The notes beneath the pieces are model-generated. The model was not told the DNA's origin and did no database searches. It worked only from the letters and a program-made list of their open reading frames with translations. A program made the position numbers and the translations under genes. A stretch of 17,328 nucleotides of DNA from JBOGGX01 sp050744245 (GTDB taxonomy: Bacteria; Actinomycetota; Acidimicrobiia; Acidimicrobiales; JBOGGX01): contig JBOGGX010000010.1 in the NCBI GenBank assembly GCA_050744245.1, forward strand, positions 1 to 17,328. Direction: 5' to 3'. Positions 1 to 5,804 of this stretch are shown here, in pieces; position 1 is the first letter of the stretch; each line of letters opens with the position of its first letter.

Positions 1-395
1 GCGGTGGGGTGTACCCGCTCCAGTTCTGCCCGGTGGGCGGGGCCACGACCTTCGTCGACAGCTGGGGCGACCCACGCTCCGGGGGTCGCCGCCACCAGGG
101 CGTCGACATGATGGCGGCCATGGGAACGCCGGCCGTCGCACCCGTCTCGGGCGTGGTCGAGCATCGAGGCAGCTCGCTCGGGGGGTTGTCGTACCACCTG
201 AACGGCGACGACGGGCACTACTACTACGGCACCCACCTGTCGGCCTACGGCCAGGGCGGCCACGTCGCCGCGGGCACCGTCATCGGCTACGTGGGGGAGA
301 GCGGGAACGCGAGCACGCCCCACCTCCACTTCGAGATCCACCCCTACGGGGGCGCGGCGGTCAACCCGACGCCGTCGGTGCGCGCCGTCTGCTAA
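1..395 (+). CDS. M23-family peptidoglycan metallopeptidase (LytM/DD-endopeptidase), 5'-truncated by the window edge
   Basis: This is the C-terminal part of an extracellular zinc peptidase that cuts peptide cross-links in peptidoglycan. The frame is open to the window edge, so the true start, any signal peptide and any N-terminal domain lie outside; the GTG at 9 is unlikely to be the start. The M23 zinc site is complete: an HQGVD motif (His and Asp ligands) in the first third and a PHLHFEIHP motif (HxH) near the end. The intervening GTHLSAY segment and the VAAGTVIGYVGESGNA turn are typical of the LytM core. The protein ends about 15 residues after the core at TAA 393-395. The next gene, a fatty-acid reductase, starts 11 bases later. 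Family membership is secure; substrate and localisation are family inference. Confidence 0.9.
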   Translation, partial: GGVYPLQFCPVGGATTFVDSWGDPRSGGRRHQGVDMMAAMGTPAVAPVSGVVEHRGSSLGGLSYHLNGDDGHYYYGTHLSAYGQGGHVAAGTVIGYVGESGNASTPHLHFEIHPYGGAAVNPTPSVRAVC

Positions 396-406
396 GCACG
401 GCCGCC

Positions 407-1174
407 GTGGGTCTCCTCGACGGCAAGCGGATCCTCGTCACCGGTGTGCTGACCGACGCTTCGTTGGCGTTCGGCGTGGCCCGGCTGGCCCAGGAGCAGG
501 GGGCCGAGGTGGTCCTGACGGGCGCAGGTCGGGGCCTGTCGCTCACCGAGCGGACGGCCCGCAAGCTGCCGGACCGCCCCGAGGTGCTCGAGCTCGACAT
601 CACGGACCGTGGACACATCGAGGCCGTGCGCGACGCACTGGGCGAACGCTGGGGCCGGGTCGACGGCGCCCTCCACGCCATCGGCTTCGCCCCGGCCGGA
701 GCTCTCGGCGGCAACTTCATGGAGGCCGGATGGGACGACGTGTCGGTCGCCCTCCATGTCTCCACCTACTCGCTCAAGGCGTTGGCTGATCTCGTCGTGC
801 CGCTCATGGGTGAGGGCGGCTCGATCGTCGGGCTCGATTTCGACGCCAGGGTGGCCTGGCCGGCCTACGACTGGATGGGTGTGGCCAAGGCCGCCCTCGA
901 GTCGACGGCCCGCTATCTGGCCCGCGACCTCGGATCGAAGAGGATCCGCGTCAACCTGATCGCCGCCGGGCCGATCAAAACCATGGCCGCCAAGTCGATC
1001 CCCGGGTTCTCCAAGTTCGAGGACGTGTGGGCGGATCGGGCCCCACTCGGCTGGGAGATCACCGATCCGGAGCCCGTGGCCCAGGCGTGCGTCGCCCTGC
1101 TCTCCGACTGGTTCCCCAAGACGACGGGTGAGCTCATCCACGTCGACGGTGGCTTCCACGCCATCGGCGCCTAG
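407..1174 (+). CDS. fabI: Enoyl-[acyl-carrier-protein] reductase (NADH), InhA/FabI type
   Basis: This SDR-family enzyme carries out the last reduction of the type II fatty acid elongation cycle, reducing trans-2-enoyl-ACP with NADH. At 255 aa it has the normal InhA/FabI length. Visible motifs are the N-terminal nucleotide loop GVLTDASLAFG (residues 13-23), the HAIGFAP segment (90-96), Phe145 at the position of InHA Phe149, catalytic Tyr154 and Lys161 (Yx6K within PAYDWMGVAK), the AAGPIKT segment, and a C-terminal VDGGFH segment. Resemblance to mycobacterial InhA is especially strong around the active site and in the LLSDW segment near the end. The GTG at 407 gives the canonical N-terminus MGLLDGKRILVTG; no strong ribosome binding site precedes it. 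Ala91 sits where InhA and E. coli FabI have Ser. Unlike many actinobacteria, no fabG lies directly upstream. Confidence 0.95.
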   Translation: MGLLDGKRILVTGVLTDASLAFGVARLAQEQGAEVVLTGAGRGLSLTERTARKLPDRPEVLELDITDRGHIEAVRDALGERWGRVDGALHAIGFAPAGALGGNFMEAGWDDVSVALHVSTYSLKALADLVVPLMGEGGSIVGLDFDARVAWPAYDWMGVAKAALESTARYLARDLGSKRIRVNLIAAGPIKTMAAKSIPGFSKFEDVWADRAPLGWEITDPEPVAQACVALLSDWFPKTTGELIHVDGGFHAIGA

Positions 1175-1179
1175 CGCGT

Positions 1180-1195
1180 CCCGCCCGGCGGCGGG
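1180..1195 (+). terminator. GC hairpin just after fabI (weak terminator candidate)
   Basis: CCCGCC at 1180-1185 can pair with GGCGGG at 1190-1195 across a CGGC tetraloop, five bases after the fabI stop. There is no T tract, so it is at best a pause or processing site. In DNA this GC-rich such stems also arise by chance. Confidence 0.2.
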
Positions 1196-1199
1196 TCGG

Positions 1200-1205
1200 T
1201 AGGGT
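1200..1205 (+). promoter_or_regulatory. Possible -10 element (TAGGGT) for leaderless npdG mRNA
   Basis: TAGGGT fits the actinobacterial TANNNT -10 pattern and ends 8 bases before the npdG GTG at 1214. That would put the transcription start at or next to the start codon. No ribosome binding site and no -35 box are visible. thrS has the same layout (TAACCT, 8 bases, ATG), which supports reading both as leaderless starts. Confidence 0.35.
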
Positions 1206-1213
1206 GGGCGGCC

Positions 1214-1870
1214 GTGCGCATCGGCATCCTGGGAGCGACCGGTCCGGCGGGTGGGGCGCTGGCCGCCCGGTTGGCGTCGGTCGGATTCGAGGTCGTCATG
1301 GGCTCCCGGTCCGAGGAGCGAGCGGCCCAGGCGGTGGCGGCCATCACCGAGCGGTGGCCGCGCCGGACGCTGCCGTTGACGCCGGCCGACAATCACGGGG
1401 CGGCCTCGCAGGACGTCGTCGTGGTGGCCACGCCGTGGGACGCCGCCGCGCCCGTCGCCCTGTCGGTCCGCGACGAGCTCGACGGCAAGGTCGTCATCTG
1501 CATCGCCAACGCGCTGACGAGGGTGGCCGGGTACTTCGAGCCGTTGGTGCCGCCTCGGGGCTCGGTGTCGGCCAGCGTCCAGGCCGCCGTGCCGAGCTGC
1601 CGGGTGGCGGCCGCCTTCCACCACGTGCCGGCCAAGGAGCTGGCGAACCTCAGGCACCCGATCGAGAGCGACGTCCTGATCTGCTCCGATCACCCCGATG
1701 CCACCGAGATCACGGCCAAGATCGTCGATCTGGTGCCGGACATGCGGCCGCTCGACGCCGGCCAGCTCTCGATGGCGACGCCGATCGAATCGTTCACCGC
1801 CGTGCTGCTCCAGCTCAACCAGCGCTACAAGACCCGGGTGTCGCTGAAGCTCGTCGGCATCTCGGTGTAG
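1214..1870 (+). CDS. npdG: NADPH-dependent F420 reductase (F420:NADP oxidoreductase)
   Basis: The enzyme transfers hydride between NADPH and the deazaflavin coenzyme F420, supplying F420H2 for F420-dependent reductases in the cytosol. The 218-aa length matches the family. The N-terminus is a Rossmann loop (GILGATGPAGG, residues 4-14) followed by the VVMGSR strand that selects the NADP phosphate. The centre has the VVVVATPWDAA and AAFHHVPA segments, and the C-terminus has the RPLDAGQL...LNQRYKT pattern seen in NpdG proteins. The GTG at 1214 gives the expected MRIGILGATG start. The gene follows fabI by 39 bases and precedes the MshC-like ligase by 29, so two actinobacterial redox cofactor genes sit side by side. 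F420 biosynthesis genes are not in this window. Confidence 0.9.
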   Translation: MRIGILGATGPAGGALAARLASVGFEVVMGSRSEERAAQAVAAITERWPRRTLPLTPADNHGAASQDVVVVATPWDAAAPVALSVRDELDGKVVICIANALTRVAGYFEPLVPPRGSVSASVQAAVPSCRVAAAFHHVPAKELANLRHPIESDVLICSDHPDATEITAKIVDLVPDMRPLDAGQLSMATPIESFTAVLLQLNQRYKTRVSLKLVGISV

Positions 1871-1890
1871 GGCGGGTCGCTCCGGTGGGC

Positions 1891-1896
1891 GAGGAA
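1891..1896 (+). promoter_or_regulatory. Ribosome binding site deciding the mshC start
   Basis: GAGGAA lies directly before the ATG at 1900 (3 bases between). It favours this ATG over the in-frame GTG at 1885, which lies upstream of the site. The MRLYD N-terminus it gives matches the RLYDS segment of mycobacterial MshC. Confidence 0.5.
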
Positions 1897-1899
1897 CCG

Positions 1900-3018
1900 A
1901 TGCGGCTGTACGACACCGCGCGGCGGGCGATCGTGCCGTTCACGCCCGGGCCGACCGTCACCATGTACACCTGCGGCATCACGCCCTACGACGCGACGCA
2001 TCTCGGCCACGCCGCCACCTACATCACCTACGACGTCATCCAGCGCCGGCTGCGCGATCGGGGCCATCAGACCCTCTGCGTCCGCAACATCACCGACGTC
2101 GACGACGACATCCTGCGCCGGGCGCGGGAGCTCGGCATCCACTACCTCGACCTGGCCGCGGGCGAGATCGCCCGGTTCGACGACGACATGGCCGCGCTCG
2201 GGCTGCTTCCGGTGTGGAGCGAGCCCAGGGCCACGTCGGCCATCTCCGACATCCGCGGCTTCATCGGGATGGTCCTCGACCGGGGGTACGCCTACCAGTC
2301 GGGTGGCTCGGTCTACTTCGACGTGTCGCGCTTCGAGCGGTTCGGGCGGATCAGCGACCTTTCGAGAGGGGACATGCTCCAGCTGGCCAAGGAGCGGGGC
2401 GGCAACCCGGACGACCCGCACAAGGGTGACCCGCTCGACTTCGTCCTCTGGCAGCAGCCGGCGCCCGGCGAACCGGCGTGGGAGTCGTTGTGGGGACCGG
2501 GCCGGCCCGGATGGCATGTCGAGTGCTCGGCCCTGGCCCTGCGGGAGCTGGGGACCACCATCGACCTCCACGGCGGCGGCCGCGACCTCATCTTCCCCCA
2601 CCACGAATGCGAGACGGCCCAGTCGGAGGCGGCGACCGGCGAGCCGTTCGTCCGCCACTGGGTGCACCAGGCGATGGTCCGCATGGACGGCGAGAAGATG
2701 TCGAAGTCGCTCGGCAACCTGGTGTTCGTGCACCGGCTCCGAGAGCAATGGGACCCGATGGCCATCCGGCTCGCCGTGCTCGCCCATCACTACCGCGAGC
2801 CGTGGGAGTGGAACGACGAGCTGATGCCGGAGGCCACCGAACGGCTCAAGGCCTGGTTGGCGGCGGGGGAGGGGTCGGGCGCCATGGCCGAGGTCCGGGC
2901 CGCCCTCGACGACGACCTCGACGCGCCGGCGGCGCTGGCGGCGGTCGACCGGGCCGCGGCGAACGGGTCGGGCGTCTCGGAAGCGGCGCGTCTGCTCGGC
3001 GTCGCCTTCCCCTCCTGA
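1900..3018 (+). CDS. mshC: Cysteine:glucosaminyl-inositol ligase (MshC-like, class I CysRS fold)
   Basis: MshC uses ATP to join cysteine to glucosaminyl-inositol, the penultimate step of mycothiol synthesis. The ORF continues upstream, but the real start is ATG 1900, giving 372 aa, somewhat shorter than the roughly 412 aa of mycobacterial MshC. The TCGITPYDATHLGHA block (Cys25, HLGH 34-37) is typical of MshC and differs from the CGPTVYD of cysteinyl-tRNA synthetases. Further landmarks are GRPGWHVEC (Cys209), FPHHE (His234, His235) and KMSKS (266-270). The tRNA anticodon-binding domain of CysRS is reduced to a short C-terminal helical part. Oddly, the zinc region reads HHECETAQSEA, with Glu238 where CysRS has its fourth ligand, and KMSKSLGN is also CysRS-like. 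MshC is the best call; a divergent cysteinyl ligase with another acceptor is possible. Confidence 0.82.
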   Translation: MRLYDTARRAIVPFTPGPTVTMYTCGITPYDATHLGHAATYITYDVIQRRLRDRGHQTLCVRNITDVDDDILRRARELGIHYLDLAAGEIARFDDDMAALGLLPVWSEPRATSAISDIRGFIGMVLDRGYAYQSGGSVYFDVSRFERFGRISDLSRGDMLQLAKERGGNPDDPHKGDPLDFVLWQQPAPGEPAWESLWGPGRPGWHVECSALALRELGTTIDLHGGGRDLIFPHHECETAQSEAATGEPFVRHWVHQAMVRMDGEKMSKSLGNLVFVHRLREQWDPMAIRLAVLAHHYREPWEWNDELMPEATERLKAWLAAGEGSGAMAEVRAALDDDLDAPAALAAVDRAAANGSGVSEAARLLGVAFPS

Positions 3019-3032
3019 GGCATCATGTCGGT

Positions 3033-4385
3033 GTGGAGGCGGAACCGGAGGCGGCGCCGGCGGGGGACCCCGCGGTAGCCGAGCCGGCCGCAGCTGCGCA
3101 ATCGGCGCCGTCGCGATCGCCGGGTCGGCGCTGGGCTTTACCCGTGCTCGGCGTCACGGTCATTGCGGCGTTGGTGATCGGGGCCGTCGTGTACCTGCGC
3201 CGAGACCGGGGACCGGACCAGGTGTGGACGCCGATCAGCGGGTTCGAGACCCTGCCGCCCGGCCTCGCCGACCGGCCCGATCAGGTGTGGAGCACCCGGC
3301 TCACGCCCGATGGCGGTCTCTCGCTGGATCTCGAGCTCTCCCGTCGCGGGGCATGGGCGCTGAGCCAGCTGCAACAGGAGATCGTCCTGACCAGCATCGA
3401 CCTCGGCGACGGTGAACCGCTCTGGGAGTCCGATGTCGGCGGCGAGCGATCGATCGCCTTCGAGCTCGAGCTGTTCGGCAACGACGACGCCCTGGCCCTG
3501 AGCTTCGAACCGGCCGCGGGCCAGACCCACATCGCCCTGTACCGGCCCCACGACGGCTCAACCTTCTGGACCGAGGACAGCGCGGACTCGCTGTTCCTCG
3601 TCACCGAGGGCGCCCGCCAGCCGCTGCTCGACGGGATGGCCGTCTTCAGCGTCGGGCCCGAGAGCGTCGCGGTCGAGTTGTCGACGGGCACGGAGCGCTG
3701 GCGGGCTCCGCTGTACCCGCTGGTGCGGGAGGGCCGGCTGCTGGCCAGCACCCAGAGTCAGACCCAGGCCCAGGACAGCAGCATCGCCGAGGTCGACCCG
3801 GACGACGGCTCGCTGCGGTGGGAGACCCCTGTGCAGATTCCGCTGGTGGCCAACGGAGTCCTCTACCTCATCGACGACGACGAGGTGGCCGCGGTCGAGC
3901 TCGGCTCGGGCGAGGAGTTGTGGACCGAGAGCGAACCGGGGGTCATCGCCCCGGCCACGGACGACTCCATCGCCATGGTCCGTGATTCAGAGGTGGTCGG
4001 GCTCGACGCCCAGAGCGGCGACGTCCTCTGGCGCCGGCCGATCGACCTGCGCAGACTGGCGGTGCCGACGGCCAACCCGGTCATCGTCGACGGGGAGCGT
4101 CTGCTCATCGTCCCCGGCGCCGATCGGATGTTCAACCTTCGGGGTGACGACGGATCCGAGATGGCGTGGGTCTCGCTCCCCGAGGACTCGTCGGTCCTGG
4201 CCTTCGCCGACGGCACGGCGTACATCGGTGCCGAGAACGAGGTGTTCGCCTACTCGTTGCCCGATCTCGAGGAGCTGTGGTCGACCGAGCTCGACCAGCC
4301 GGTCGACCAGCTCGTGGCGGTCGACGAGGGGCTGCTCGTCGCCACCCGCGACACGTTGACGTTGCTGGCCGCCGACGGGTCGTGA
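3033..4385 (+). CDS. Membrane-anchored PQQ-like beta-propeller protein
   Basis: Function unknown. From GTG 3033 the protein is about 450 aa: an Ala/Pro/Glu-rich cytoplasmic segment (1-33), one hydrophobic helix (about 35-55, from WALPVLGV) followed by LRRDR, then a long extracytoplasmic domain. That domain carries at least six PQQ/quinoprotein-type blades of the form strand - D/S-G-x-x-x-W, such as STGTERWRAPL, DDGSLRWETP, GSGEELWTES and QSGDVLWRRP. These resemble BamB or WD-like scaffolds more than an alcohol dehydrogenase; no enzyme residues or cytochrome site are visible. It starts 14 bases after mshC, and its stop overlaps the start of the AlkD-like gene (GTGA), indicating coupled translation. 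The start is moderately sure: an earlier in-frame start would lie inside mshC, and GAGG at 3017-3020 is rather distant. Confidence 0.8.
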   Translation: MEAEPEAAPAGDPAVAEPAAAAQSAPSRSPGRRWALPVLGVTVIAALVIGAVVYLRRDRGPDQVWTPISGFETLPPGLADRPDQVWSTRLTPDGGLSLDLELSRRGAWALSQLQQEIVLTSIDLGDGEPLWESDVGGERSIAFELELFGNDDALALSFEPAAGQTHIALYRPHDGSTFWTEDSADSLFLVTEGARQPLLDGMAVFSVGPESVAVELSTGTERWRAPLYPLVREGRLLASTQSQTQAQDSSIAEVDPDDGSLRWETPVQIPLVANGVLYLIDDDEVAAVELGSGEELWTESEPGVIAPATDDSIAMVRDSEVVGLDAQSGDVLWRRPIDLRRLAVPTANPVIVDGERLLIVPGADRMFNLRGDDGSEMAWVSLPEDSSVLAFADGTAYIGAENEVFAYSLPDLEELWSTELDQPVDQLVAVDEGLLVATRDTLTLLAADGS

Positions 4386-5005
4386 CCGCCTGGTCCGACG
4401 CATACCTCGACGGCATGGTCGCTGCGTTTGCACCGGCGGCCGACCCGGTGCGCGCCGCGGGCCTGGGTTCCTACCTCCGCAACCAGTTCCCGTGCCTCGG
4501 CATCACGTTGCCTCGCCAGCGGGAGCTGGCCAAGGCGGTGCGCCACGGGCTGACCCAGCCGGCCGAGGCCGACGTCAGGGACCTGGTGCTCGCCCTGTGG
4601 CGGCTGGACGAGCGCGAGTACCAGCACCTCGGCGCGATCGAGGTGCGGCGCAACGCCACGCGGTGCTCGGCCGCCTTCCTCCCCGTCGTCGTCGCCGCGC
4701 TTCCGGAGCTCGGGGCGGAGATGGATCGGTGGCTGGCGAGCGACGACCTCTGGCTGCGGCGGTCGGCGCTCCTGCACCAGCTGCGATGGCGGGACCGGAC
4801 CGACGCCGACTGGCTCTTTGCCGCGTGCCGCCGGCTCGCCGGCGAGCGGGACTTCTTCATCCGCAAGGCGATCGGCTGGGGGCTGCGCGAGTACTCGAAG
4901 ACCGACGCCGAAGCGGTGCGCTCGTTCGTGGTCGACAACGGGGAAGCTCTCTCCCCGCTGTCGCGGCGCGAGGCGCTGCGGTGGCTGAGCAAGCATCCAG
5001 GTTGA
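4382..5005 (+). CDS. AlkD-family HEAT-repeat DNA glycosylase homologue lacking the catalytic segment
   Basis: AlkD proteins are HEAT-like-repeat glycosylases that remove alkylated bases without base flipping. The GTG at 4382 overlaps the upstream stop and gives 207 aa, against about 237 for Bacillus cereus AlkD. Family landmarks are clear: FPCLGITLPRQREL (36-49), LWRLDEREYQ (72-81), WLASDDLWLRRSALLHQL (117-134), FFIRKAIGWGLREYSKT (158-174, with Trp166 at the position of AlkD Trp187), and LSRREALRWL near the end. Between LW (72) and RWLASD (116) there are about 26 fewer residues than in AlkD. The missing stretch is the one that holds the SWWDxVD motif with catalytic Asp113 and Trp109. Other frames at 4620-4740 do not supply it. 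Either this is a DNA-binding, non-catalytic paralogue or it uses other residues. Confidence 0.82.
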   Translation: MTAWSDAYLDGMVAAFAPAADPVRAAGLGSYLRNQFPCLGITLPRQRELAKAVRHGLTQPAEADVRDLVLALWRLDEREYQHLGAIEVRRNATRCSAAFLPVVVAALPELGAEMDRWLASDDLWLRRSALLHQLRWRDRTDADWLFAACRRLAGERDFFIRKAIGWGLREYSKTDAEAVRSFVVDNGEALSPLSRREALRWLSKHPG

Positions 5006-5026
5006 TGCCTGTGCGACGATGCGCCC

Positions 5027-5761
5027 ATGACTGACGCCGGGACCGACATCGGTCGCATGTACTCGGTGGCGCGGGGCATCGGTCGGCCGGCCATGAAGGT
5101 GCTGTGGAAGGTCAAGACCACGGGTTTGGAGAACGTGCCCGTGCAGGGCGCGGCCATCATCTGCCCCAACCACATCTCGTTCCTGGACTCGCCGTTCCTC
5201 ATGTGGTCGCTGCCCCGCCGGCTCACCTTCGTCGGCAAGGCCGAGTACCTCGACAGCTGGAAGACCAAGTACCTGTTCCCCGCGGTCGGGATGATCCCCC
5301 TCGACCGGTCTGGAGGGGAGGCGGCCAAGCAGGCGCTCGACCTGGCTCGTCAGGTGCTCGAGCGGGGCGAGCTGTTCGGCATCTATCCGGAGGGCACGCG
5401 GTCGCGCTCGGGAACGCTGCACAAGGGCCACACGGGCGCGGCCCGGCTCAGCTTCGAGACGGGCGCGCCCATCATCCCGGTCGGCATCCGGGGCACCGAC
5501 CAGATCCAGCCGCCCGACGCCAAGCTGCCTCGGCTGTTCAAGGAGTGCGAGCTGAGGTTCGGCCGGCTGATCTCGCCGTCGAAGTACGGCGACCGGGCCC
5601 ATGACCACCTCGTGCTGCGGGAGATGACCGACGAGGTGATGTACGAGATCCGGGAGCTGTCGGGGCAGGAGTACGTCGACACCTACGCCACCAAGACGCC
5701 GGAGGCGGGGATCCCGCCGACCCCTGCCGTCGTCGCCGCGAGCGCCTCCGGCTCGTCCTAA
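5027..5761 (+). CDS. plsC: 1-acyl-sn-glycerol-3-phosphate acyltransferase (PlsC/LPLAT family)
   Basis: This membrane-associated enzyme transfers an acyl chain to lysophosphatidate, making phosphatidic acid for phospholipid synthesis. The 244-aa protein has the LPLAT motifs in order: NHISFLD (His49 and Asp54 of the HX4D catalytic motif), the FVGKAEYLD segment, and YPEGTRSRSG (120-129; motif III, phosphate binding), followed by PIIPVGIRG. The ATG at 5027 gives a short N-terminus before the GLENVP entry strand. There is no clear Shine-Dalgarno; 21 bases separate it from the AlkD-like gene. The C-terminal tail (after about 215) is Ala/Pro-rich and probably disordered. Substrate within the family is uncertain, as several actinobacterial paralogues exist. 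It fits with fabI and the PIM genes as part of a lipid-rich neighbourhood. Confidence 0.9.
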   Translation: MTDAGTDIGRMYSVARGIGRPAMKVLWKVKTTGLENVPVQGAAIICPNHISFLDSPFLMWSLPRRLTFVGKAEYLDSWKTKYLFPAVGMIPLDRSGGEAAKQALDLARQVLERGELFGIYPEGTRSRSGTLHKGHTGAARLSFETGAPIIPVGIRGTDQIQPPDAKLPRLFKECELRFGRLISPSKYGDRAHDHLVLREMTDEVMYEIRELSGQEYVDTYATKTPEAGIPPTPAVVAASASGSS

Positions 5762-5771
5762 CCGGTGCCGG

Positions 5772-5790
5772 CCGGGGGCGGGCGCCCCGG
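5772..5790 (+). terminator. GC hairpin between plsC and thrS (weak terminator candidate)
   Basis: CCGGGG (5772-5777) and CCCCGG (5785-5790) can form a six-pair stem around a GCGGGCG loop in the 43-base gap between plsC and thrS. No T tract follows. If real it would separate plsC transcription from the thrS start immediately downstream. Confidence 0.25.
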
Positions 5791-5796
5791 TAACCT
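5791..5796 (+). promoter_or_regulatory. Possible -10 element (TAACCT) for leaderless thrS mRNA
   Basis: TAACCT matches TANNNT and ends 8 bases before the thrS ATG, with no Shine-Dalgarno between. The npdG start has the same geometry. No -35 is recognisable. There is also no room here for a T-box leader. Confidence 0.35.
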
Positions 5797-5804
5797 CGCC
5801 GGCC

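Noticed and set aside
392..1693. 433-codon minus-strand open frame across fabI and npdG
   Set aside because: It spans two well-supported genes of the other strand and has low-complexity Arg/Gly/His composition with no domain.
4382..5005. Sequencing frameshift as the cause of the missing AlkD segment
   Set aside because: The frame is continuous through conserved blocks on both sides, and no other frame encodes WWDxVD; a whole-codon deletion is needed instead.
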